DNA of 41,744 bases from Bacteroidales bacterium (GCA_031275285.1 JAISOY010000139.1:1-41744), one strand, 5' to 3'. Positions 1 through 7,925 are shown, numbered from the stretch's first letter. Numbers and translations: made by a program. Notes: a model not told the origin generated them from the sequence alone.

Positions 1-933
1 AGGATGTATGATCCATTGGTGGGGAGGTTCCTTAGTCCGGATCCTTTTGTACAGGATCCTGAATTCTCACAGAGCTTTAACCGGTATAGTTATTGTTTGA
101 ATAATCCGTTGATATATACTGACCCCAGTGGGGAATTCTTCTGGTTAATAGCGACTGCAGCTGCTTACACTTTATTTTTCACGGATGTTGGATACGATAT
201 ACAAAAATTTATTTCTCCCATTGCAGTAAAGTTTGAGGTACATCCTTTCGCAAGTGACGAGCGTTTTTTTGGTGCAAAAACTTCTGTTGGGATTCCCCAG
301 ATTTCATCTGTTGCATACAGATGGGAATGGAGTGCAAATTATTACACAAGGTTTTACGATACCGGATGGAAAGGCTGGGAAACTACAAAAGGGGAGGAAT
401 TTAGTCTTTTAAACGGACTTTATTCGGCATCCTATACTGATTATACCATGCATAGAATGGAAGATTTTAACCAGACTGTTCTTCGTTTAAAGTGGGGAGG
501 ACCCGGACTTAATGCAAGTTATTATAATGACTACATTCATCATGATAAGTTTAAGTTTTTCCGGAAGTTAACACCTAACCGCATCATCACAAAAGGCGAT
601 GATAAGCAAGATCGCTGGAGAACAGCGGCTACTCATATTCAGGTTGGACCTTTATCGTGGGGGATGAAAGTCATTACCGGTGATCCTGGGCCTGATGGCT
701 ATCGAGAAACATATGAGGATGAAAATGGGCAAAAATATTACAAATCATGGGGAGATTATGATCCTGGTAAATACAGTCACGGCATACAATATTTTGGTAT
801 TGGACCTCTCAGAATAGGCCACAACTCAGAGGGAGATCGAAATCATTTCCAAAATAAAATAGGACACAAACCCAATAATATTCCATTTTTTCCAAAAGTA
901 CCAAGAAAACCACGTTGGTACTGGTTTTGGTAA
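1..933 (+). CDS. RHS/YD-repeat protein, C-terminal end with variable tip (5' end outside window)
   Basis: The reading frame is open from the first base, so this is the 3' end of a larger gene. Residues 1-43 are the RHS-repeat-associated core: RMYDPLVGRFLSPDPFVQ, then NRYSYCLNNPLIYTDPSG. After DPSGEF the sequence changes to a roughly 265-residue tip unrelated to the tips of the following modules. A short hydrophobic stretch comes directly after the core. The C-terminal part, GIGPLRIGHNSEGDRNHFQN with a later GHKP, resembles from memory the polymorphic toxin type 23 (Ntox23) family; this is a tentative family call and no catalytic residues are assigned. In RHS proteins the core closes a shell around a releasable tip. 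The next gene, 31 bases downstream, is a small predicted lipoprotein and a candidate immunity partner. Confidence 0.8.
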   Translation, partial: RMYDPLVGRFLSPDPFVQDPEFSQSFNRYSYCLNNPLIYTDPSGEFFWLIATAAAYTLFFTDVGYDIQKFISPIAVKFEVHPFASDERFFGAKTSVGIPQISSVAYRWEWSANYYTRFYDTGWKGWETTKGEEFSLLNGLYSASYTDYTMHRMEDFNQTVLRLKWGGPGLNASYYNDYIHHDKFKFFRKLTPNRIITKGDDKQDRWRTAATHIQVGPLSWGMKVITGDPGPDGYRETYEDENGQKYYKSWGDYDPGKYSHGIQYFGIGPLRIGHNSEGDRNHFQNKIGHKPNNIPFFPKVPRKPRWYWFW

Positions 934-964
934 TCAAAAAAATAAATAAGAAACATAGAATATC

Positions 965-1510
965 ATGAATACAATAAAAATACTTGCAATGCTAAGCCTT
1001 TATTCCATACTTACCTCATCTAGTTGTAACAAAGAAAGAAATGAAAGTTCAGACGACAAGTTAACGCTGGAAAGGGCTGACTATAATGGCAATGAATTGA
1101 GGATTAATGGATATTATTATAAAAAGGATTCAAAACATCCTCAGATTTCTGTTTTTTTCTTATACAAAAACGGTCTGATTCTATATGGAAGTGCATTTGA
1201 TATAGATTATACAAATGAAATGGAAGAAAGATATAGAAATGGTAATTATGGTAATAATTCAGAAAAATATTACTGGGGTGTATTTCAAATAGAGGGTAAT
1301 AAAATCAAATACGAAAAATGGGTCCCGAGTGAAGGTCCTTTTTCGGCTTTCACTTATGAAGGTGTAATATTAAATGATACTACCTTTGTAATCAATAAAA
1401 GTTACAGGATGGAAAATGGTCAAAAAACAAAAATAAGTGAACTTGATTGGGAATATCACTTCAAGCAATTTTCGCCTAAGCCAGATAGTACCAATAGGTT
1501 TATACCGTAA
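965..1510 (+). CDS. Small predicted lipoprotein, candidate immunity partner of the first RHS tip
   Basis: A 181-residue protein of unknown family. The N-terminus is a short charged start plus a hydrophobic segment ending SILTSSSC, which puts a lipidation cysteine at residue 21; the lipobox is weak but acceptable for Bacteroidota. The mature part is hydrophilic, rich in Tyr, Asn and Lys, with no recognised motif. It starts 31 bases after the RHS tip stop codon and has no separate promoter that I can see, so the two are probably co-transcribed. Its place directly behind a variable tip is the position of an immunity gene in polymorphic toxin loci; the immunity role is inferred from position only. 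Base composition is clearly more AT-rich than the housekeeping genes in the window. Confidence 0.6.
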   Translation: MNTIKILAMLSLYSILTSSSCNKERNESSDDKLTLERADYNGNELRINGYYYKKDSKHPQISVFFLYKNGLILYGSAFDIDYTNEMEERYRNGNYGNNSEKYYWGVFQIEGNKIKYEKWVPSEGPFSAFTYEGVILNDTTFVINKSYRMENGQKTKISELDWEYHFKQFSPKPDSTNRFIP

Positions 1511-1520
1511 CTGTAATCAT

Positions 1521-1568
1521 ATGGATAAAATAAAAATGCTTATGTTATTAAGTCTCGTCCTGAAATAG
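1521..1568 (+). pseudogene. Remnant of a signal-peptide start, possibly a lost partner gene
   Basis: A 15-codon frame, MDKIKMLMLLSLVLK then stop, sits ten bases after the preceding lipoprotein gene. It has the composition of a lipoprotein signal peptide and resembles the start of that upstream gene (MNTIKILAMLSLYSIL). It runs into unrelated sequence before the next RHS core begins near position 1610. The simplest reading is the 5' stump of an immunity-type gene removed when the next module recombined in. It is too short to be certain. Confidence 0.25.
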
Positions 1569-1608
1569 CGTTACAAAAAAAATAGTTCTTTGATTTTATA
1601 GAATTTTA

Positions 1609-2838
1609 TTGGCGGTCATATATGTGAAACAAAGCGGACAAAACGATCAATTATATTATGCGCATACCGACCACTTAGGTAGTATTGTACAACTGACGGA
1701 CAATAATGGCAACGCTGTTTTTAATGCTTCCTATGATGCATGGGGACAACAGGAAGTAACCACCAATACCATCGGGTTCTCTCGCGGTTACACAGGTCAT
1801 GAGCACCTACCGGAGTTCGGGTTGATCAACATGAATGGAAGGATGTATGATCCATTGGTGGGAAGGTTCCTTAGTCCGGATCCTTTTGTACAGGCGCCGG
1901 AGTATTCGCAAAACTTTAATAGATACAGCTATTGCTTGAATAATCCGTTGATATATACCGACCCGAGTGGATATTGGTTTGGGTTGGATGATTTATTTGT
2001 TGCTGTATCTGGTTTCGTTTTCAACTATGTAAGTTACGGGCTAAGCACCGGCAATTGGGGTGGAAAAGCACTGGCTGCCGGTGGAATTGGCGCTGTAACA
2101 TCCTGGCTCGGTTATAATCTTTTTATAAGACCTGACCTTATAGCTAATCCTAACAACATGCCCAATCCTAATTTTGCTACTTTTAAGCATTATATGAATC
2201 TATTCAATAGTGACGCGACACAACAATATTTATGGCAAACCGGTTCTTCCACATTGATAAATTCTTATACAAATAGAGAAAAACTTACTGAAGCCGATAA
2301 AAACAGTTGGAGTGCTGTATGGACTATAAGTGCATATGGTTTGGCAGGCTCATTAACTCAAGGGGCGGATATTGACCCCTCAAAAGTAAATGTGTCTCGA
2401 AGATTAAGACAGTGGGGAGGGATTGTTTTAACGAACAATATTTCAAACAATATGAATGATGATGGGATATTTGAGCTAAACTCACTTCATGTGGGTATTT
2501 TGGGATACAATTTCAAAAATAATGATCTTTACTCTGTTTTCAGTAAGGGACTTAATGGAAGTCAACGCTTTGATATGGCGTTTGAAACACTTTTAGGAGC
2601 AACTATGATTAATAAAAATATCCATTATCATGGTTTGGAAACTTCAAGATGTAACAAAGGAATATCCGGTTTAAGAAAGTCGCCTGTTTCTAAATTTATG
2701 ATTCCACTATCAAAAATAGGAGAATATTCAAGAAAAGTTTATCTGATGGGTGATAAGTATATGTTTTTGTACAATGGAAAAACATTATTTCAATATTGGT
2801 ATGAAAACCATTACGAAAACGGATTACCTAAATTTTGA
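1609..2838 (+). CDS. Orphan RHS C-terminal module 2 (core plus ~290-residue tip)
   Basis: The core starts abruptly inside the RHS domain (AVIYVKQSGQNDQLYYAHTD) and the only start in frame is a TTG, so this looks like a gene fragment rather than a full protein. Core motifs run in order: DHLGSIVQLTDNNGN, YDAWGQ, GYTGHEHLPEFGLINMNGRM, YDPLVGRFLSPDP, NNPLIYTDPSG, ending about residue 121. The tip then begins YWFGLDDLF, has a Gly/Ala-rich hydrophobic stretch near residues 125-175, and ends in a polar region of unknown family. The core is about 98% identical at DNA level to module 3 over roughly 150 bases, as expected of recombining donor cassettes. A partner lipoprotein gene follows 18 bases later. 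It could be silent, serving as replacement tip DNA. Confidence 0.65.
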   Translation: MAVIYVKQSGQNDQLYYAHTDHLGSIVQLTDNNGNAVFNASYDAWGQQEVTTNTIGFSRGYTGHEHLPEFGLINMNGRMYDPLVGRFLSPDPFVQAPEYSQNFNRYSYCLNNPLIYTDPSGYWFGLDDLFVAVSGFVFNYVSYGLSTGNWGGKALAAGGIGAVTSWLGYNLFIRPDLIANPNNMPNPNFATFKHYMNLFNSDATQQYLWQTGSSTLINSYTNREKLTEADKNSWSAVWTISAYGLAGSLTQGADIDPSKVNVSRRLRQWGGIVLTNNISNNMNDDGIFELNSLHVGILGYNFKNNDLYSVFSKGLNGSQRFDMAFETLLGATMINKNIHYHGLETSRCNKGISGLRKSPVSKFMIPLSKIGEYSRKVYLMGDKYMFLYNGKTLFQYWYENHYENGLPKF

Positions 2839-2856
2839 TTTTAAATTTATGAGATT

Positions 2857-3501
2857 ATGATGCGAGTAATAATGATTGTTGTATGTATATTTTTCATACA
2901 AGGATGTTCATTCCGATACCCTGATTTAGTTATCAATAATATTATCCAAGAATTAAAAAAGAGTGAAAATTCCGTAGAACAGGATACAGCAAATATTGAA
3001 AACAAGCATAACAGAGTTTTTATAGATACCCGTGATGGCAGGAGTTATCGGATTGTCAAAATTGGCAACCAAATGTGGATGGCTCAAAATTTAGCATATA
3101 AGCCTAAAAAGGGGAAGTATTGGTGCTATATTAATGATGAGATATATATATCGGAATTTGGTTATGTTTACAGATGGAAAACGGCAATGGAAAAAGATAT
3201 ATGTCCATGTGGTTGGCGACTGCCATCACCAAAAGATTATGAAATTCTTTTGGATAATTTTGGAGGTATGGGACTTGAAGCTCATGAAAGATTAATAATA
3301 ACCGGTGACTCTGGCTTTAATGGTGTAGGTTCATATGGTCGTGGAGGCGCAGTTTGGATTTACACGGCTTATTTATGGACAACCGAAAAAGGTATTGCTT
3401 TTACTTTTGGAGATAAAAGACCCGACCGGGAAAATTTTGCCAAAATTGTATATTCTTTATCAAGTGGTGGATTACCTGTACGATGTATTAAGGATGAGTA
3501 A
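2857..3501 (+). CDS. FISUMP-domain lipoprotein behind RHS module 2
   Basis: A 214-residue lipoprotein. The signal peptide ends FIQGC, a good lipobox with the cysteine at residue 17. After a linker of about 35 residues comes a FISUMP (Fib_succ_major) domain: DTRDGRSYRIVKIGNQMWMA, then QNLAY, CPCGWRLPSPKDYEILL, and the hallmark ending LPVRCIKD. FISUMP domains are common in Bacteroidota surface lipoproteins; their biochemical role is not established. The gene starts 18 bases after the tip gene of module 2, the position of an immunity gene, but FISUMP proteins are not known immunity proteins, so it may instead be a surface accessory factor. Start could be either of two adjacent ATGs (2857 or 2860). 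Confidence 0.8.
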   Translation: MMRVIMIVVCIFFIQGCSFRYPDLVINNIIQELKKSENSVEQDTANIENKHNRVFIDTRDGRSYRIVKIGNQMWMAQNLAYKPKKGKYWCYINDEIYISEFGYVYRWKTAMEKDICPCGWRLPSPKDYEILLDNFGGMGLEAHERLIITGDSGFNGVGSYGRGGAVWIYTAYLWTTEKGIAFTFGDKRPDRENFAKIVYSLSSGGLPVRCIKDE

Positions 3502-3603
3502 ATTATTAGGATATTTGTTTACATATTGAGTAAGGTAATGCATTTGCATAATTATTTTGGTCGGCAACATTGGAATATCATACAAAAAAAGAACAAAGCT
3601 GCT

Positions 3604-4275
3604 ATGAAAACCGTTATCTTTGCGGGAGATTACGAAAAAATCACAGAAAATGGGATAACGAAGCAGTTATATTATATCTCGGGTGGTGACGGGCTGGCGG
3701 CCATATATGTGAAACAAAGCGGGCAAAGCGACCAGATCTATTATACGCATACCGATCACTTAGGTAGTATTGTACAACTGACGGACAATAATGGCAACGC
3801 TGTTTTTAATGCTTCCTATGATGCATGGGGAAAACAGGAAGTAACCACCAATACCATCGGGTTCTCTCGAGGTTACACAGGTCATGAGCACCTACCGGAG
3901 TTCGGACTGATCAACATGACCCGACCGAAGGGAGAGCATGGAGCGCATAGCGGAATAACATCCGGCAGGATGTATGATCCATTGGTAGGGAGGTTCCTTA
4001 GCCCGGATCCTTTTGTACAGGCACCGGAGTATTCGCAGAGCTTTAACCGGTATTTCTATTGCTTGAATAACCCGCTGATATTTACAGATCCGAGCGGAGA
4101 GTTTATTTTTACGGCATTATTGTCTGGTATAGGTATTCCAAGTATTTTTAGTGCAGCAAAAAAAGATGGACAACATTATAAATTTTGGACAGAAAGAAGA
4201 GCAAACAAAAGGGCTTCAATATATTTTAACAAATATCATGGTGTTAATTGGAGTTATCCAAACTATCCATTATAG
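3604..4275 (+). CDS. Orphan RHS C-terminal module 3 (longest core, short tip)
   Basis: I place the start at the ATG at 3604 (MKTVIFAGDYEKI), where RHS-like sequence begins; a TTG at 3526 in the same frame only adds unrelated residues. The core is the longest of the four: GDYEKITENGITKQLYYISG, GDGLAAIYVKQSG, DHLGSIVQLTDNNGN, YDAWGK, FGLINM, GRMYDPLVGRFLSPDP, NNPLIFTDPSG. Between FGLINM and GRMYDP it carries a 16-codon insert (3919-3966) that module 2 lacks. The tip after DPSGEF is only about 55 residues, hydrophobic at first and then basic (WTERRANKRA), so it may be truncated. A lipoprotein-like gene follows 14 bases later. No full RHS N-terminus exists here, so it is probably a donor cassette. 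Confidence 0.6.
   Translation: MKTVIFAGDYEKITENGITKQLYYISGGDGLAAIYVKQSGQSDQIYYTHTDHLGSIVQLTDNNGNAVFNASYDAWGKQEVTTNTIGFSRGYTGHEHLPEFGLINMTRPKGEHGAHSGITSGRMYDPLVGRFLSPDPFVQAPEYSQSFNRYFYCLNNPLIFTDPSGEFIFTALLSGIGIPSIFSAAKKDGQHYKFWTERRANKRASIYFNKYHGVNWSYPNYPL
3919..3966 (+). repeat. 48-bp in-frame insert in RHS core, copy A
   Basis: Sixteen codons (TRPKGEHGAHSGITSG) lie exactly between the conserved FGLINM and RMYDP blocks. Module 2 has only Asn-Gly at that place. The net gain is 42 bp, in frame. A near-identical copy is in module 4. Confidence 0.85.
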
Positions 4276-4289
4276 TTAAAAAATAGATT

Positions 4290-4784
4290 ATGAAAAAAGT
4301 AAATATATATATACCCATATTGTTACTATTGACAATGCTCAGATGTAATTCCTCTATGGATATTGAGACTTTTATATATGTTGATAATCATTCTGACATT
4401 TCAACATTACTTTATTTTCCTCTGATAGGAATGGAAGGAGGTATTTATCCTGATACTACTATTGGATTTGAGAAGAAAAATGTAGGATATCCAACTAAAC
4501 CTGGGAAAAGAGCTTATGCGGGAATATCAAACATAAGTTTAGAAGACTGGATTTTAACTTTTCCTAAAGACACAGTTTCTATATATATCTTTTCTCAAGA
4601 TATAGTAGACAAATATGATTGGTCAGAAATTCAATCGAATTATAAAATATTGCAACGTTATGATTTGAGTATAAAAGATTTTGAGAAACTTTCTGACACA
4701 AAGAGCGGTGTTCCAATTATTACTTATCCGCCAACAAAAGAAATGAAGGATATGAAGATGTGGCCGTCGTATGAAAATAAATGA
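4290..4784 (+). CDS. Small predicted membrane-anchored or lipoprotein, candidate partner of RHS tip 3
   Basis: A 164-residue protein with a lysine start and hydrophobic segment IYIPILLLLTMLRC; the cysteine at 19 could be lipidated, although Arg at -1 is atypical. The C-terminal part (QRYDLSIKDFEKL, then PIITYPPTKEMKDMKMWP) resembles a common Bacteroidota family of short hypothetical proteins with a YPPTxxMKxxKM ending; no function is known to me. It begins 14 bases after the tip of module 3, so it is in the partner position. Its last 14 bases overlap the frame of the decayed module 4. The sequence is AT-rich like the other partner genes. Confidence 0.6.
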   Translation: MKKVNIYIPILLLLTMLRCNSSMDIETFIYVDNHSDISTLLYFPLIGMEGGIYPDTTIGFEKKNVGYPTKPGKRAYAGISNISLEDWILTFPKDTVSIYIFSQDIVDKYDWSEIQSNYKILQRYDLSIKDFEKLSDTKSGVPIITYPPTKEMKDMKMWPSYENK

Positions 4785-5193
4785 GGTGTTTCTCTTCGTC
4801 CCTGTTCAGTTATATTATGCGCACACCGATCACTTAGGCAGCATTGTACAACTGACGGACAATAATGGCAATGCTGTTTTTAATGCTTCCTATGATGCAT
4901 GGGGATATCAATCTGTGACCACCAATACCATCGGGTACTCTCAAGGTTACACAGGTCATGAGCACCTACCGGAATTCGGGTTGATCAATATGACCCGACC
5001 GGAGGGAGAGCATGGAGCGCATAGCGGAATAACACCCGGCAGGATGTATGATCCGTTGGTAGACCGTTTTAAGTCCTGGCTCCTATATACAAAATCAGCT
5101 GGCACTCATTTTCCTGTAAGAATAAACACCATAAGTATCATTCTCATTACTATATGGATCACTGCAGAAAGTAAATTGATCAACAATCAATAA
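4771..5193 (+). pseudogene. RHS module 4, decayed core without tip
   Basis: From about 4808 the DNA matches the cores of modules 2 and 3: YYAHTDHLGSIVQLTDNNGN, YDAWGYQ, GYTGHEHLPEFGLINM, then the 16-codon insert TRPEGEHGAHSGITPG and RMYDPLVDRF. There the similarity stops: LSPDPF and everything after it is missing and replaced by an unrelated frame ending LINNQ. The 5' side is fused into the end of the preceding partner gene, with no start of its own that makes sense. I read this as a broken end piece of the module array, not a working gene. Confidence 0.7.
4993..5040 (+). repeat. 48-bp in-frame insert in RHS core, copy B
   Basis: It encodes TRPEGEHGAHSGITPG in the same place as the insert of module 3. 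The two copies differ by two codons only, Lys to Glu and Ser to Pro. Confidence 0.85.
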
Positions 5194-5200
5194 ATTATGG

Positions 5201-5208
5201 TATTTTTG
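5201..5208 (+). promoter_or_regulatory. Bacteroidota -7 element for the DUF5009 gene
   Basis: TATTTTTG matches TAnnTTTG exactly, with a TTG about 22 bases upstream as a possible -33 element. Transcription would start near 5214. This leaves too little leader for the ATG at 5221, supporting the ATG at 5239. Confidence 0.5.
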
Positions 5209-5238
5209 CAGCTTTAAACTATGATAAGCTATAATACC

Positions 5239-6351
5239 ATGGAAAATCAAGAAAAGAAAGATATACGCCTGAAATCCCTGGATGCGCTCAGGGGTTTTGA
5301 TATGTTGTTCATTATGGGTTTTGCCGGTTGGATCGTCGCCCTCTGCAACCTTTTCCCCGATTCCGCCGTCATGAACTGGCTGTCGGGACAGATGGAACAC
5401 GTTGACTGGAACGGATTAAAACACCATGACACCATATTTCCCCTGTTCCTGTTCATCGCAGGTATTTCTTTTCCGTTTTCGTATGCCAAACAAAAAAGCA
5501 AAGGCAGGACAAAGAAGGAAATATACCTGAAGATTGTGAAGCGCGGGGTAGTACTTGTTTTGTTAGGCCTGGTATATAACGGTATTTTCAAACTTGATTT
5601 CGAAAACATGCGCTATGCAAGTGTTTTGGGCCGTATAGGCCTGGCATGGATGTTTGCCGCCCTGTTGTATGTTACTTTCAAGACAAAAATCAATATCGCC
5701 ATATCTGTTGTTATCCTTGTCGGTTACTGGTTATTGATGTGGCTTGTCCCGGGAGGATCCGATCCTTATTCGCTGGAAAACAATCTGGTGGGAGCTATTG
5801 ACCGCATCCTGTTACCCGGCCGGCTACTGACCAACGGGATCTTCGATCCGGAAGGTTTGTTCAGTACGCTTCCGGCGATTGTAACTGCATTGATGGGCAT
5901 GTTTACCGGACAATTGATCAAACTTCCGAAAGAGCAATGTACGGAAAATAAAAAAGTCATATACCTGCTGGGTGCAGCTCTTGTCCTGGGTATTATCGGA
6001 TGGCTATGGAATTTCACCTTCCCGGTCAACAAAAAACTATGGACCAGTTCATTTGTTTGCGTACTTGCCGCCTATTCCCTGATCAATTTTGCGATCTTCT
6101 ACTATATCATCGATGTAAAGGGTCATACCCGCTGGTCGTTTTTCTTCCGGGTAATAGGCCTTAACTCTATCACCATTTATCTGGCGCAATCGATCATCAA
6201 CTTCAGGCAAATATCTAACTTTTTCCTGAGGGGCGTGGTCTCCCTGTGTCCTGAAAATATAGGCAACCTGATCAATGCTACCGGATATGTAATGGCCTGC
6301 TGGCTCTTCTTGTATTTCCTGTATAAAAAGAATGTTTTCCTGAAGGTATAA
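5239..6351 (+). CDS. DUF5009 multi-pass membrane protein, acyltransferase-like (HGSNAT/NagX family)
   Basis: Residues near the N-terminus, RLKSLDALRGFDMLFIM, followed by KHHDTIFPLFLFIAGISFPF, are the signature of the heparan-alpha-glucosaminide N-acetyltransferase-related membrane family that Bacteroidota genomes carry as DUF5009. About ten hydrophobic segments run to the C-terminus, and the conserved His-Asp pair (KHHDTIFP) lies in the region that carries the catalytic His in the human enzyme. Likely role: moving an acyl group across the inner membrane to a sugar; the substrate cannot be read from sequence. I prefer the start at 5239 (MENQEKKDIRLK) over 5221 because of the promoter spacing. 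It stands alone between the RHS array and mnmA, 48 bases ahead of the latter. Confidence 0.85.
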   Translation: MENQEKKDIRLKSLDALRGFDMLFIMGFAGWIVALCNLFPDSAVMNWLSGQMEHVDWNGLKHHDTIFPLFLFIAGISFPFSYAKQKSKGRTKKEIYLKIVKRGVVLVLLGLVYNGIFKLDFENMRYASVLGRIGLAWMFAALLYVTFKTKINIAISVVILVGYWLLMWLVPGGSDPYSLENNLVGAIDRILLPGRLLTNGIFDPEGLFSTLPAIVTALMGMFTGQLIKLPKEQCTENKKVIYLLGAALVLGIIGWLWNFTFPVNKKLWTSSFVCVLAAYSLINFAIFYYIIDVKGHTRWSFFFRVIGLNSITIYLAQSIINFRQISNFFLRGVVSLCPENIGNLINATGYVMACWLFLYFLYKKNVFLKV

Positions 6352-6399
6352 CAACATTTTACCACAAACGTATTTGTATTCCAACATCAGTAACACAAC

Positions 6400-7587
6400 G
6401 TGAATAAAAAAATAGCAGTCGGTTTATCCGGTGGTGTCGATTCGAGTGTGGCGGCATGGCTGTTGAAACAAGAAGGCCATGATTTGACCGGTTTGTTTAT
6501 GATCAACTGGCATGATACGGAAGGTACATTGTCCGGGGATTGCCCCTGGCACGATGACCTTATTTTCGCGCAGCTGGTAGCACGTAAGTTGGATATCCCC
6601 CTCGAAGTGGTGGACCTGAGCGATTCATACCGGCAAAGGGTCGTCGATTATATGTTCGAGGAATACCGTTGTGGGAGGACACCCAATCCGGATGTCCTGT
6701 GCAACCGGGAAATTAAATTCGACCTTTTTGCCAAAGCAGCATTTGAGCGGGGTGCCGGATATGTGGCTACCGGTCATTATTGCCGGAAAGAAACCATCAC
6801 TGTGGACGGGAAAGAGACCTACCGGCTGCTGGCCGGTTCGGATCCGGGCAAGGACCAGAGTTATTTTCTCTGCCAGTTATCCCAGGAGCAACTTTCAACG
6901 GCCTTATTTCCTATCGGGCATTTATTGAAACCAGAAGTCCGGAAAATTGCCGAGGAAAACGGACTGGTTACCGCACGCAGAAAGGATTCCCAGGGGATTT
7001 GTTTCGTCGGGAAAGTAGACCTGCCTGTTTTTTTGCAGCAGAAATTACAGGCAAAAGAGGGAATAATTGTGGAAATACCTTCGGATTTTCCGGGATTACA
7101 CCGGGAAATTCAGGAAAATGACCTCCATGAAAAATTAAAGGCCCTTTCTGCACCCTATATATATGATGAATTGGACGGGCGAATCGTGGGAAAACACAGT
7201 GGCGCTCATTTCTATACCATCGGACAACGAAAAGGGCTGAATGTCGGTGGCATGAAGGAGCCGCTTTTTGTTATCGGTATCGATGTGGAAAACAACATTG
7301 TTTACACTGGTCAGGGTGATTCACATCCAGGGCTGTATCATCAGGCCCTGTTTGTAGAAGCTGACGACATTCATTGGGTACGTCCCGACCTGGTTTTACA
7401 GAGCGGAGAGGAACGTCATCTACTGGTTCGCATCCGATACCGGCAACCACTTCAACAAGCGACGCTTTACCGGATGCCTGAAGGACTCTATATTTTCTTT
7501 GATGAACCGCAACGTGGAATTACATCCGGACAGTTTGCCGCCTGGTATGATGGTGAAGAACTGATTGGTTCCGGGACTATCTCTTAA
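6400..7587 (+). CDS. mnmA: tRNA-specific 2-thiouridylase MnmA
   Basis: MnmA adds sulfur to C2 of the wobble uridine of tRNA-Lys, -Glu and -Gln using ATP and a persulfide relay. The N-terminal ATP-pyrophosphatase P-loop is clear (VGLSGGVDSSVAAWLL). The two catalytic cysteines are present: Cys101 in NPDVLCNREIKFD and Cys201 in DSQGICFVGK. The middle domain keeps GQRKGLNVGG and the C-terminal barrel ends DEPQRGITSGQ. At 395 residues it is slightly longer than the Escherichia coli protein. It starts at GTG 6400, the only start that precedes the P-loop properly. It follows the DUF5009 gene by 48 bases on the same strand and may share its transcript. Nothing is odd about the active site. Confidence 0.96.
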   Translation: MNKKIAVGLSGGVDSSVAAWLLKQEGHDLTGLFMINWHDTEGTLSGDCPWHDDLIFAQLVARKLDIPLEVVDLSDSYRQRVVDYMFEEYRCGRTPNPDVLCNREIKFDLFAKAAFERGAGYVATGHYCRKETITVDGKETYRLLAGSDPGKDQSYFLCQLSQEQLSTALFPIGHLLKPEVRKIAEENGLVTARRKDSQGICFVGKVDLPVFLQQKLQAKEGIIVEIPSDFPGLHREIQENDLHEKLKALSAPYIYDELDGRIVGKHSGAHFYTIGQRKGLNVGGMKEPLFVIGIDVENNIVYTGQGDSHPGLYHQALFVEADDIHWVRPDLVLQSGEERHLLVRIRYRQPLQQATLYRMPEGLYIFFDEPQRGITSGQFAAWYDGEELIGSGTIS

Positions 7588-7611
7588 AAATAAGAGGAAT
7601 AAGTTTCCTAC

Positions 7612-7668
7612 AAAAAAGTGGCGCGTGTTATCCGTGAGTGAGAATGTCGCCAAGGATAAACACGCGCC
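7612..7668 (-). terminator. Rho-independent terminator, minus-strand direction
   Basis: GGCGCGTGTTATCC (7620-7633) pairs with GGATAAACACGCGCC (7654-7668), a GC-rich stem with one bulged base and a 20-base loop. Read on the minus strand the stem is followed within two bases by six Ts (7612-7617). On the plus strand the run is poor, though it may also slow transcription leaving mnmA. Confidence 0.65.
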
Positions 7669-7694
7669 GCGGGGTTATTTAGAATTGAGCAATG

Positions 7695-7925
7695 TTAGTC
7701 GATTCTATCGCTCCCCCTAACCAAGCAACCGGCTTCTGTGTTAGGAAAGATTACTATTGAGTGTTTCTGTTTTGTGTTCCAGTTATGTAGTGTTGCTTGA
7801 TCCGAATTTGTTTGTAAAAAGATTTGAAAAAAGGAACCATCCAATACGGATAAATATTTATCCGCTAATCCTAAGGAAACTACTCCTTCATTCTTTGGTC
7901 CGATTATATGTTTCACTTTTTTCAT
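7695..7925 (-). CDS. Hypothetical small protein, 76 residues, with own promoter and terminator
   Basis: I do not recognise the family. The protein starts MKKVKHIIGPKNEG and ends GCLVRGSDRID; it is hydrophilic with no signal peptide or membrane segment. Three facts favour a real gene: an exact TAnnTTTG element lies 39-46 bases before the ATG; the leader is short and A-rich as usual in this phylum; and a GC-rich stem plus T-run lies 27 bases past the stop codon. It stands alone on the minus strand, convergent with mnmA. Against it: short length, no homology I can name, and AT-rich codons. A decayed gene or a small RNA using the same promoter and terminator is the alternative. Confidence 0.45.
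   Translation of the reverse strand: MKKVKHIIGPKNEGVVSLGLADKYLSVLDGSFFQIFLQTNSDQATLHNWNTKQKHSIVIFPNTEAGCLVRGSDRID

Noticed and set aside
3335..3529. Plus-strand 64-codon frame overlapping the FISUMP gene
   Set aside because: Out-of-frame overlap with a well-supported domain.
3526..3603. TTG start for RHS module 3
   Set aside because: Adds 26 residues unrelated to RHS; the ATG at 3604 starts where core-like sequence starts.
5095..5400. Minus-strand frame across the end of the RHS array
   Set aside because: Overlaps the start of the DUF5009 gene and its promoter; no similarity to anything.
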